A stretch of 15,546 bases of DNA, from assembly GCA_034433995.1 (NCBI GenBank), contig DAOTZU010000171.1, forward strand, positions 1-15,546, written 5' to 3'. Below, piece by piece: positions 6,630 to 13,338 of this stretch. The position numbers and the translations under genes are program-made. The notes below the pieces were generated by a model, which worked only from the letters and a program-made list of their open reading frames with translations, made no database searches and had not been told where the DNA came from. The stretch is from DAOTZU01 sp034433995. GTDB taxonomy: Bacteria; Chloroflexota; Anaerolineae; UBA1429. Numbering within the stretch: position 1 is the stretch's first letter; each line of letters opens with the position of its first letter.

Positions 6630-7069
6630 CTTGAGGGCCGGTAGCGTTTGCTCCAACTCGGCCAAGACCTCCTCGATCAGCCCGGCGTAGGCCCCGGCCT
6701 GGCCGCCGCGCAACTCCCGGCGCGCCCGGAGGAGCTGCACCACCCGGGCGGTGGTGTCGTTCCATGCGCGCAGGAATTGGGCTGGGGTGATCCCCTTCCC
6801 CTCCTCGTCCGCTGCAGACGATCCACCCACGCCATAAAGAATTTGCGCGCCGAAAAGAGTTGGCGCAGCTCACGCTCCAGAACCTCCAGATCGGCCAAAG
6901 GCTCGGCCTCGGCCTGCTCCGTCACCCGGCGCAAGAGGGCCAACGCCTCCTCCGAGCGTTCCCGCAGGCGGCGCGAGCGCAGGTGGGCGGCGCAAAAATC
7001 TTGGCCCCGCTGGGCATAGGCGCGGCAACCCTCCATGGCACATGGCTTTTTGGGGTGACGTTGGGACAT
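6606..7069 (-). pseudogene. zinc-finger/coiled-coil protein, split by a one-base frameshift
   Basis: The ATG at 7069, with GGGAGGG six to seven bases upstream, opens a frame starting MSQRHPKKPCAMEGC. A zinc-binding C10-x4-C15-x10-C26-x2-H29 knuckle is followed by a charged helical region (LRERSEEALALLRRVTEQAE, LEVLERELRQLFSARKFFMA). After about residue 87 this frame turns into Cys/Ser/Gly/Pro-rich nonsense and stops at 6677. The next frame, open from 6830 to the stop at 6606, reads like the missing C-terminus (GITPAQFLRAWNDTTARVVQ, AGLIEEVLAELEQTLPALKE). Joining them near 6805-6817 needs one extra base and gives about 154 residues. The lesion may be a true mutation or a sequencing error. It has its own promoter with a LexA-like box. 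Its position before the terminase suggests a DNA-binding partner or small-terminase-like role, which is inference. Confidence 0.65.
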
Positions 7070-7097
7070 GGCCGCCCTCCCTGGACGCGGCAGAATT

Positions 7098-7111
7098 CGA
7101 ACATTTGTTCT
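7098..7111. promoter_or_regulatory. LexA (SOS) box-like operator
   Basis: CGAACATTTGTTCT contains the palindromic core GAAC-N4-GTTC of the Gram-positive-type LexA/DinR box (CGAACRNRYGTTYC), with mismatches only at less conserved positions. It covers the predicted transcription start of the zinc-finger gene, immediately downstream of the -10 at 7118-7123, where a repressor would block initiation. Confidence 0.6.
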
Positions 7112-7117
7112 AACGCT

Positions 7118-7146
7118 ATGATAGCAAAAAACCCCGCAAAAAGCAA
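7118..7146 (-). promoter_or_regulatory. promoter of the zinc-finger gene
   Basis: On the - strand a TTGCTT -35 (7141-7146) and a TATCAT -10 (7118-7123) are separated by exactly 17 bp. Transcription would start near 7111 inside the LexA-like box, with a leader of about 40 nt to the ATG at 7069. Confidence 0.55.
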
Positions 7147-7164
7147 GCGCCAGCGGGGTCAATC

Positions 7165-7180
7165 GTTCACAATTGTGAAC
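7165..7180. promoter_or_regulatory. perfect 16-bp palindrome, putative operator
   Basis: GTTCACAATTGTGAAC is a perfect palindrome centred roughly 60 bases upstream of the predicted start of the zinc-finger gene, a spacing used by upstream activators. Its half-site TTGTGAAC resembles those of several dimeric regulators but does not match one clearly, and its GTTC and GAAC halves are in the opposite order to a LexA box. It lies between the terminator hairpin of the anti-sigma gene and the -35. Confidence 0.5.
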
Positions 7181-7183
7181 AGA

Positions 7184-7220
7184 ATCTGGTCCGCGAAAGC
7201 CCTGCTTTCGCGGACCAGAT
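7184..7220 (-). terminator. 17-bp perfect hairpin after the anti-sigma gene
   Basis: ATCTGGTCCGCGAAAGC (7184-7200) and its exact complement (7204-7220) flank the 3-nt loop CCT. The hairpin begins 18 bases past the anti-sigma stop at 7239. On the - strand it is followed by TCTGTTCAC rather than a U run, so it may stabilise the 3' end or terminate poorly. Its perfect arms and 3-nt loop resemble the hairpins at 20-102, so it may instead belong to a REP-like family. Confidence 0.6.
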
Positions 7221-7238
7221 AGGTTGAACCAGACGACT

Positions 7239-8255
7239 TTAACCTTCCTCAGCCGGCACCATCGATTCTGCGATTTTAAGCATCTCCTCTGCTGGCAGGT
7301 TGGACAGCATCTCTATCCGGATGTTGCCCACATACCAGACCAGTCGCCTACCATCCGTATAAGAGACGGTTTCGGCCTGCAGATGGTTCGGAGAGACCGG
7401 CACCAGTGTGGCCTGATCCGAGCTGTCCGACACGATAGTTGGGGTGGGATAAGGCACTTTGACGCTCACGCTCCCCTCCACACGCGCGGGCGACTCGGAG
7501 TGAAGCGGCTCAGGAGTGGGCGAGAGCAGGGTCAAAGTCACGCTACCCTCCAAACCTGTGATCAACGCTGCCTGTTGACCGTTGACGGTCACCTCGGCGC
7601 CAGCAGGTAGGGGCCTATCGTCACTATAGGTTAACCACTCATCAATGACGAGAATCTGATTGGTGGCGCTGTTCCAATAGGACAGGCTCGCGCTTTCATT
7701 ATTGAAGCCCACTGCCATGCTTTGGAAACCAGCGGGCAAATAGGTGGGGCGCAGCGGTGTGAAGCCGGCTGAACCCACAACGGATACAGATGCCCCCATG
7801 GGGCCCTCAAAGCGGAACCATCGGAGGAGTTGTCGCCCCACCTGAGCTCGTGCTGACGGAACGAGGGTCACTATGCCCACAGCGATCATCACCACCACGA
7901 TGGCAGCAAAAGCAAATCCTTTCTTCATGGTCATACCTCCTTTAGGAATTGGACTACTACGGCTGACGTCCGGCGACAGAGGTCGCGGCCATACGGGGAG
8001 ACCTGTCGGTGAGGGGCGCGCTTCCTTCACCAGCCTCGCCCGCAGACGGCTCCAGGCCTGAGGAGAGGGGGCTGCCGAGGCAGCCCTGCCTTGCAGGAAC
8101 TGCCCTACACGGCTCTGCAGCGCCGATAAAGTGGCCAATTCCCGCTGGCAAGCATCACATCCGGCCAGGTGTGCCCGAACCAAGGTACGTTCAGAAGGGG
8201 TTATTTCATCATCCAAATAAGCAACGAGTAATTTATGTGCTTTTTGGCACTTCAT
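7239..8255 (-). CDS. zf-HC2 anti-sigma factor with DUF4367-like outer domain
   Basis: A 338-residue membrane protein. The N-terminal cytoplasmic anti-sigma domain carries the ZAS zinc motif His29-x3-Cys33-x2-Cys36 (HLAGCDAC) with Cys3 as the likely fourth ligand. A linker with Pro and Ser leads to one membrane helix (FAFAAIVVVMIAVGIVTLV, 114-132). The external domain has the YLPAGFQ and LPAEEMLKIAESM motifs seen in DUF4367-type domains (145-338). It would hold the neighbouring ECF sigma factor at the membrane until an envelope signal releases it. The ATG at 8255 lies 23 bases inside the sigma gene and has GAGAGG upstream, so the pair is translationally coupled. A strong internal Shine-Dalgarno site before Met110 is described separately. 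Confidence 0.85.
   Translation of the reverse strand: MKCQKAHKLLVAYLDDEITPSERTLVRAHLAGCDACQRELATLSALQSRVGQFLQGRAASAAPSPQAWSRLRARLVKEARPSPTGLPVWPRPLSPDVSRSSPIPKGGMTMKKGFAFAAIVVVMIAVGIVTLVPSARAQVGRQLLRWFRFEGPMGASVSVVGSAGFTPLRPTYLPAGFQSMAVGFNNESASLSYWNSATNQILVIDEWLTYSDDRPLPAGAEVTVNGQQAALITGLEGSVTLTLLSPTPEPLHSESPARVEGSVSVKVPYPTPTIVSDSSDQATLVPVSPNHLQAETVSYTDGRRLVWYVGNIRIEMLSNLPAEEMLKIAESMVPAEEG
7926..7943 (-). promoter_or_regulatory. internal ribosome binding site inside the anti-sigma gene
   Basis: The codons for Pro-Lys-Gly-Gly just before the membrane segment read AAAGGAGGT (7935-7943 on the - strand), a near-perfect Shine-Dalgarno. In-frame ATGs follow at 7934 and 7928; the second is 7 bases from GGAGG. 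Starting at 7928 gives a 229-residue product whose first 28 residues look like a signal peptide (MKK, hydrophobic core, PSARA). This could be an alternative product lacking the sigma-binding domain. Confidence 0.5.
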
Positions 8256-8823
8256 CTCGCCACCTCTCTATTCTATGGCTCATAGTACCCTGGGCCACGC
8301 CATGTTCCAGCCTGTCCAATTCCTTTTGCAGGGTCTTGAGGGCCAAATCGAGCCGCGACTTGACCGTACCCACAGGGATGTTCAGGACCTGGGCGATCTC
8401 GGCGTACGAGAGCTCCAGATAATAGCGCAAGATCAAGATAGTGCGCAGTTTCTCGCCTAGTCGGCCCAAAGCGCGCCCAACTGTTTCCTCATCCTCCACC
8501 CGCTCCGGGAATGAGGGGTGCTTCGCCAAAGCCAAAGGAGGAATAATTTCCAAACTGGTCAGGAGAAGATGATGCTTCCGTCGCTGGCTCAGGTAGCAAT
8601 TCACCGTGACACGGTAGAGCCATGTGGTGAAAGCACCCTTTTCAGGGCAAAAAGTAGATAGCGACCGATAGACTTGAAGAAAGACTTCTTGCAAGAGATC
8701 TTCGGCCTCCTCAGCATTGCCCAGGAGCAGATAGGCCGTTTTATAGACCAGCTTCTTGTACTGATGAAAGAGCTCTGCAAAAGCCCCTTCGTCGCCTGTC
8801 TGGCAACGGCGTATCAGATCCAT
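8233..8823 (-). CDS. ECF RNA polymerase sigma factor
   Basis: A 196-residue sigma-70 family protein of ECF type. Region 2 spans about residues 14-83 (AFAELFHQYKKLVYKTAYLL, EEAEDLLQEVFLQVYRSL, FTTWLYRVTVNCYLSQRR). Region 4 spans about 115-168, with YYLELSYAEIAQVLNIPVGT forming the helix-turn-helix and TVKSRL the recognition helix start. There is no sigma region 3 or 1.1. The ATG at 8823 has AGGAG 7 bases upstream. The zf-HC2 anti-sigma gene begins 23 bases before the sigma stop, the normal arrangement for a regulated pair. An ECF-type promoter upstream suggests the factor activates its own operon. The signal and regulon cannot be inferred from the window. Confidence 0.92.
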   Translation of the reverse strand: MDLIRRCQTGDEGAFAELFHQYKKLVYKTAYLLLGNAEEAEDLLQEVFLQVYRSLSTFCPEKGAFTTWLYRVTVNCYLSQRRKHHLLLTSLEIIPPLALAKHPSFPERVEDEETVGRALGRLGEKLRTILILRYYLELSYAEIAQVLNIPVGTVKSRLDLALKTLQKELDRLEHGVAQGTMSHRIERWRDEVPKST

Positions 8824-8858
8824 ACCATATCTCCTGGCCAGTGGATTCTACTAAATTG

Positions 8859-8884
8859 TACGCCATTACCTGGTCGAAAGTTCG
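8859..8884 (-). promoter_or_regulatory. ECF-type promoter, probably autoregulated
   Basis: On the - strand CGAAC (8880-8884) and CGTA (8859-8862) are separated by 17 bp, matching the GAAC-N16/17-CGT(A/C) layout of many ECF promoters. It lies 36 bases upstream of the sigma gene ATG. No convincing sigma70 promoter was seen between 8824 and 8940. Confidence 0.5.
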
Positions 8885-8970
8885 GTAACATGCCCACATC
8901 ACCCTACCCCACAGCGACATCATAGCAGCTCAGTCCTGCTCTGGATCATATATTGCGGGAACTTCTCATC

Positions 8971-9014
8971 TTAAAAACAATCGAGCCCTCTCCTCTTTGC
9001 ACGGAAGAGGGCTC
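8971..9014 (-). terminator. intrinsic terminator of the glyQS operon
   Basis: On the - strand GAGCCCTCT (9014-9006) pairs with AGAGGGCTC (8991-8983), a 9-bp stem, followed after two bases by TTGTTTTTAA (8980-8971). It starts 63 bases after the glyQS stop at 9078 and is the best terminator in the window. The internal CCTCTT/AAGAGG offers an alternative shorter fold. Confidence 0.8.
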
Positions 9015-9077
9015 TGTGTTACTCGTCAGAGACTTGCCTTTTGGGCCGCAGAGCTTTTGCCACACTCCGTGATTGCG

Positions 9078-12062
9078 CTAGAATCCCTCCATCACCGTCA
9101 AATCCACGATGCCGTGGGTGAGGGCGCCGATGGCCTGCAGAAGCCCCAGGCGGCTCTGGCGCACGGCGGGGTCCTCGGTCATGACCAGGATCTGGTCGAA
9201 AAAGGTGCGGATGAAGGGCTTGAGGGCCAACAGGGCCCGACAGAGGTCGTCGGCGCTGCTGGTGGGGCCGATCTGGGCCGCCGCAGCGCGATAGGCCTGC
9301 AGGAGAGCGACCGCGGCCGGCTCCATCAGGTATTGCTCTTCGATGGGATAGATCACCGGCTGATCGCGGGTGATGCGCACGCAGCGGGCATAGGTATCCA
9401 GCAGCTCGCCCCAATCCTCCCGGGCCACCCAAGGCAGGAACTCTTGCAGCGTGCGATAGGCCAGATACGGATCATAGCCCCGCTCGGCCAGGACGGCATC
9501 CACCAGGTCGTAGCGGAAACCGCTCTCCAAAAGATATCCCCGATAGCGCTTGAGCACGTAATCCAACGTCTCGCGAAGGGCCTCCTCGCCCGCTTGGACG
9601 GGCAACAGCTCCGCCGCCAACGACATGGCCTCGGGTAAAGCCAACGACACCTCCTTGCCCACCAAAAGCTGCACCAACCCCAACGCCGCCCGCCGCAGCC
9701 CCCAGGGATCGGCGGCGCCGGAGGGGCGGATCCCCACGGCAAAGAGGCCCACCAGCGTATCCAGCCGGTCGGCCAAGCCCACCACCAGGCCCGCCGGGGT
9801 GGTGGGGAGCCGGTCGCCGGCGTAGCGAGGCAGGTAATGCTCCTCGATGGCAAGGGCCACCTCCTCCGGCTCGCCAGAGAGGGCAGCATAGTGGCGCCCC
9901 ATGATCCCCTGCAGAGAGGTCAATTCCACCACCAACTGGGTGGCCAGGTCGCTCTTGCACAAAGCAGCGGCGCGGCCGGCCGTGGCGGCCTGCTCGGCAG
10001 AGAAGCCCAGCATCTCGGCCAACTCGGGCACCAGGCGCTCCAAGCGCTTGACCTTGTCCAACATGGAGCCCAGTTGTTCCTGGAAGGTCAGGGTGGCCAG
10101 GAGGGGGGTAAACTCGGCCAAGGGCTTTTTGCGGTCGGCATCGTAGAAAAAGGCGGCATCGGCATAACGGGCGCGCAGCACCTCCTCGTTGCCATAGCGC
10201 ACGGCGTCTACGCGCAGCCCGTTCCCGTTGGCCACGGCAATAAAGTAAGGCAGCAGCCGGCCCTCCTGCATCACGGGCAGATACCGCTGGTGTTTGCGCA
10301 TCACCGCCAAGAGCACCGCCTCGGGCAGGCGCAAATACTCTGCCTCGAAAGTGCCCCGGATGGCCAAGGGGTATTCCACCAAGTTCGCCACCTCGCGGAG
10401 CAGATCGGCGTCCTCCGGGATGGTGCCGCCCACCTCGGCGGCCAGGCTTTGTGCCTGTTGGCGGATGCTGGTCTCTCGCTCCTGGACGCTCAACATGATC
10501 CCCGCCCGCTCCATGGCCGGGAAATAATCCGCGGCCCGGTGCAAGGTGATCTCGGGCGCATTGAGGGGCCGAATGCCCCGCGAGACCCGGCCGCTGCGCA
10601 CGCCGGCGTATTCAAAGGGGATCACCACATCAGCCAACAAAGCCACGAACCAACGCAAGGGCCGCGAATAGCTCACGCCGCTGGCGTTCCAGCGCATGCT
10701 CATGGGGAAACGCAGCGCCGCCACCACTTGGGGCAAAAGCTCGGCCAAGATGGCGCTGGCCTCGCGGCCGCGCTCCACCAACACGGCCACGGCATATTCC
10801 TTGCCCTCGAACTCGCGCCGTTGCAGCGCGGTGACCTCCACCCCTTGGCTGCGGGCGAACCCCAGGGCAGCCTTGGTGGGTTGGCCATCGGCATCATAGG
10901 CGGCCCGAGCCGGCGGGCCTTTGATGATCCGCTCCTCGTCCTTCTGCCGGGCCGCCAGCCCTTGCACGTAAGCTGTCAAGCGGCGCGGCGTGCCCACCAC
11001 CCGCAGGCCGGCGTATTCGAGCCGCGCCGCGCGCAGGGCAGCGGCCAGCTCACGCTCCAATTGGGCCAGGCCCTCGTCCAGGTCGGCCACGGGCAGCTCC
11101 TCGCTGCCGATCTCCAGGAGCAGATCGAAGGGCCCCTCGCCCTGGGGCTGGGTCACGGGCGGCAATGGCTCCCGCCGTGGCGCCGGGAGGGGAAATTTGC
11201 CCATCAACGGGTAGCCGAGCTGTTCCCGCTGCTTCAAATAGAGGGCGGCCACCTCCCGGGCCAGATTGCGCATGCGCACAAAGTAGCGGGCCCGTTCCGT
11301 CACCCCTACGGCGCCACGGGCATCCAACACGTTGAACACGTGGGAACATTTGAGCACATAATCGTGGGCCGGCAAGACCAGTCCCCGGGCCAGGGCGTTC
11401 TTGGCCTCGGCCTCGCAGAGATCGTACATCTGGCGCAGATTGTTGACATCGGCCACCTCGAAATTGTAGGTGCAATGCTCGATCTCCCCTTGCAGGTGGA
11501 TATCCCCATAGGTCACCGCGCCACAATACCGGATCTGGGGGAACCCGCGCACGCCCTGCAACACCATGACGATGCGCTCCAGGCCATAGGTGATCTCCAC
11601 CGAGACCGGCTCCAGGTTCACCCCGCCGGCCTGCTGGAAATAGGTGTACTGGCTGATCTCTTGGCCATCCAGCCAGACCTCCCAGCCCAGCCCCCACGCC
11701 CCCAGCGCCGGCGATTCCCAGTTATCCTCCACAAAACGCACATCGTGGGCGGCCGTATCGATCCCCAAGGCGCGCAGGCTCTCCAGATAAAGCTCCTGGG
11801 GATTGCCCGGATCGGGCTTCAAGATCACCTGATATTGGTAATACTGCTGCCAACGGTTGGGGTTCTCGCCGTAGCGGCCGTCATCGGGGCGCACAGAGGG
11901 TTCCGGGTAGGCCACTTTCCAAGGCTCCGGCCCCAAGACGCGGAGCACCGTGGCCGGGTTCATGGTGCCGGCGCCCACCTGCACATTATAGGGCTGCCAG
12001 ATGATGCACCCGTGGTCGGCCCAAAACTCGTTGAGGCGCATAATCACCTGTTGAAAATCCAT
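9078..12062 (-). CDS. glyQS: fused glycyl-tRNA synthetase, alpha and beta subunits in one chain
   Basis: A 994-residue single chain joining the two subunits of bacterial-type glycyl-tRNA synthetase, which charges tRNA-Gly with glycine. Residues 1-285 are the alpha (GlyQ) catalytic domain, with class II motif 2 EPSVRPDDGRYGENPNR (54-70) and motif 3 ITYGLERIVMVLQG (157-170). A Pro-rich linker (about 288-310) leads to the beta (GlyS) part, starting FDLLLEIGSEELP at 312. This part retains the HD-like GLADRLDTLVGLFAVG segment and a C-terminal anticodon-binding region ending FFDQILVMTEDPAVRQSRLG. The beta part is about 680 residues, full length, with no frameshift. The ATG has GGAGGA 8 bases upstream. 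Upstream recO matches the recO-glyQ-glyS neighbourhood of Firmicutes. Fusion is known in chlamydiae and some other lineages but is uncommon. Confidence 0.95.
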   Translation of the reverse strand: MDFQQVIMRLNEFWADHGCIIWQPYNVQVGAGTMNPATVLRVLGPEPWKVAYPEPSVRPDDGRYGENPNRWQQYYQYQVILKPDPGNPQELYLESLRALGIDTAAHDVRFVEDNWESPALGAWGLGWEVWLDGQEISQYTYFQQAGGVNLEPVSVEITYGLERIVMVLQGVRGFPQIRYCGAVTYGDIHLQGEIEHCTYNFEVADVNNLRQMYDLCEAEAKNALARGLVLPAHDYVLKCSHVFNVLDARGAVGVTERARYFVRMRNLAREVAALYLKQREQLGYPLMGKFPLPAPRREPLPPVTQPQGEGPFDLLLEIGSEELPVADLDEGLAQLERELAAALRAARLEYAGLRVVGTPRRLTAYVQGLAARQKDEERIIKGPPARAAYDADGQPTKAALGFARSQGVEVTALQRREFEGKEYAVAVLVERGREASAILAELLPQVVAALRFPMSMRWNASGVSYSRPLRWFVALLADVVIPFEYAGVRSGRVSRGIRPLNAPEITLHRAADYFPAMERAGIMLSVQERETSIRQQAQSLAAEVGGTIPEDADLLREVANLVEYPLAIRGTFEAEYLRLPEAVLLAVMRKHQRYLPVMQEGRLLPYFIAVANGNGLRVDAVRYGNEEVLRARYADAAFFYDADRKKPLAEFTPLLATLTFQEQLGSMLDKVKRLERLVPELAEMLGFSAEQAATAGRAAALCKSDLATQLVVELTSLQGIMGRHYAALSGEPEEVALAIEEHYLPRYAGDRLPTTPAGLVVGLADRLDTLVGLFAVGIRPSGAADPWGLRRAALGLVQLLVGKEVSLALPEAMSLAAELLPVQAGEEALRETLDYVLKRYRGYLLESGFRYDLVDAVLAERGYDPYLAYRTLQEFLPWVAREDWGELLDTYARCVRITRDQPVIYPIEEQYLMEPAAVALLQAYRAAAAQIGPTSSADDLCRALLALKPFIRTFFDQILVMTEDPAVRQSRLGLLQAIGALTHGIVDLTVMEGF

Positions 12063-12092
12063 GAATCACTCCTCCGAAAATTCAGGCTGAGA

Positions 12093-12190
12093 GAGGACGC
12101 GGAGGAACACGGATGGAACGGATGATGGCGGATTTTCTTCCATATTCTCTCATCCGCGCCAATCCGTCGCATCGGCAAGCATCCGTGTCC
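12093..12190. repeat. imperfect inverted repeat of CGGATG/CATCCG units
   Basis: The recO-glyQS gap (12063-12230) is filled by ACACGGATG at 12107-12115 with its exact complement at 12180-12188, and by inner arms CGGATGATGGCGGA (12119-12132) and TCCGCGCCAATCCG (12153-12166) that pair imperfectly. It can fold into a hairpin of about 85 nt ahead of the glyQS ribosome site. It resembles dispersed CGGATG/ATCCGTG repeat debris. I see no T-box (no specifier stem or antiterminator consensus). Confidence 0.6.
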
Positions 12191-12230
12191 ATCTTTGACC
12201 GCACCAATGAGCCACGGTCCTCGCCAACTT

Positions 12231-13025
12231 CTATGACTCCTCCCGCGCCCCGTCAGGCTGGAACCGGCGCAGCTCGCGGCGCAGGCGCTCCAGGAATGTC
12301 GCAGATCTGAGCTCGCGCTCCAGGGTGTACTCCAGATAAGCCTGCAACAACCCCTCCACCTCGGCATGGGTGGCCGGCGTCAAGGATAAAACCGCCACCT
12401 CGGCTTCGTCATGGGTCTGCAAATAGCGCAAAACCTTCTGCGCGTTGACGGACACGGCTTTGGCCCGAGGGTTCGCCGCGCCGCAGGTGGGACAGAGCAG
12501 CCCGCCCTGCTCCAGGCTGAAAAAGTTGGTCTCGGGCGCAAGGGCCCGCCCACAACCCACGCAGGTGAACAACTCCGGCCGGTAGCCGCCGAGGCTGAGC
12601 AGCCGCAGCTCGAAATACCGGGTCCACAGGCGCGGGTCGCGCCCCTCGGCGATATGCCGCAGCGTCTCGTTCACCAGGTCATACAGGGGCCGGTTCTCCT
12701 CCTCTTCCTGGGCCAAACGCTCCACCAGCTCGCCCACATAGCAGGCATAGCCAAAGCGCACCAAATCTTGGCGCAGCCCCTCGTAGGTCTCCAGGCTCTC
12801 GGCCTGGGTGATGGTATCCAGCTCGCGCCCACGGGCCAGGAGTAATTGCGCCCGGGCAAAAAGGATCAACTGCCCCGCTTTGCGGCTGATGGCCCGGCGG
12901 ATCCCACGGGCAATGGCGGTGAGCTTGCCATTGGGGGTGAGCAAGGTCAGGATGCGATCCGCCTCGGCGTAATCCCTCTCCCGCAGCACAATCGCCTCGG
13001 TGCGATAGAGCCGCTCTTGGCGCAC
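12231..13025 (-). CDS. recO: DNA repair protein RecO
   Basis: A 264-residue protein of normal RecO length, which loads RecA on SSB-coated DNA with RecR and anneals strands in recombinational repair. The N-terminal OB fold starts RTEAIVLRERDYAEADRILT and continues KLTAIARGIRR. A helical domain follows, with a zinc site made by Cys155-x2-Cys158 (CVGC) and Cys178-x2-Cys181 (CPTC). The start is a GTG at 13025, preceded by GGGGAGGGAC; no ATG in this frame lies nearby. It is 37 bases after yggT and 168 bases before glyQS. The C-terminal basic segment (LERLRRELRRFQPDG) fits DNA or SSB binding. Confidence 0.93.
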   Translation of the reverse strand: MRQERLYRTEAIVLRERDYAEADRILTLLTPNGKLTAIARGIRRAISRKAGQLILFARAQLLLARGRELDTITQAESLETYEGLRQDLVRFGYACYVGELVERLAQEEEENRPLYDLVNETLRHIAEGRDPRLWTRYFELRLLSLGGYRPELFTCVGCGRALAPETNFFSLEQGGLLCPTCGAANPRAKAVSVNAQKVLRYLQTHDEAEVAVLSLTPATHAEVEGLLQAYLEYTLERELRSATFLERLRRELRRFQPDGAREES

Positions 13026-13062
13026 GTCCCTCCCCTCGACCGCGGGCTTGGCGCGGCGCTGC

Positions 13063-13338
13063 TCAGCTCAATCGAACCAGCAGAGTCACCACGACCCGCT
13101 GCAAGATCTCGATCAAGAGCAAACCCAACATGGGCGCAAGATCCAGCCCGCCCAGAGAGGGCAACACCCGGCGGATCGGCCCCAAAATCGGCTCGGTGAG
13201 GCCGTAAATGAGCCGGTACAACGCGGCCACGGTGCGGTTATCGCGGTCCAGGGGAATCCAAGAGAGCAACACGCGCACGATGATGGCCAAGCTCAAGATG
13301 CGCGCCAGCAACGTGATAAAGGTATATAGCACGCTCAT
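13063..13338 (-). CDS. yggT: YggT family membrane protein
   Basis: A 91-residue small membrane protein with two hydrophobic helices (about residues 6-26 and 66-86) flanking the conserved loop TEPILGPIRRVLPSLGGLDL. The VRVLLSWI segment at the end of helix 1 and DLAPML before helix 2 are family signatures. The family (YlmG in Gram-positives and plastids) has been linked to membrane organisation, division or osmotic tolerance; the molecular role is unsettled. The ATG at 13338 overlaps the proC stop as ATGA, so translation is coupled. A 16-residue upstream extension is only the proC 3' end read in another frame. Confidence 0.9.
   Translation of the reverse strand: MSVLYTFITLLARILSLAIIVRVLLSWIPLDRDNRTVAALYRLIYGLTEPILGPIRRVLPSLGGLDLAPMLGLLLIEILQRVVVTLLVRLS

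Noticed and set aside
6795..6830. Programmed -1 frameshifting in the zinc-finger gene
   Set aside because: No X-XXY-YYZ slippery heptamer in the right frame and no clear downstream pseudoknot; a simple one-base lesion explains it better.
3202..7220. Complete prophage
   Set aside because: No integrase, portal, capsid, protease or tail gene is present and housekeeping genes flank the block closely on both sides.
9837..12125. 762-codon open frame on the + strand
   Set aside because: It is antisense to the fused glycyl-tRNA synthetase and has no recognisable motif.
12063..12230. T-box riboswitch controlling glyQS
   Set aside because: No T-box consensus, specifier stem or terminator before the gene; the region is made of CGGATG repeats.
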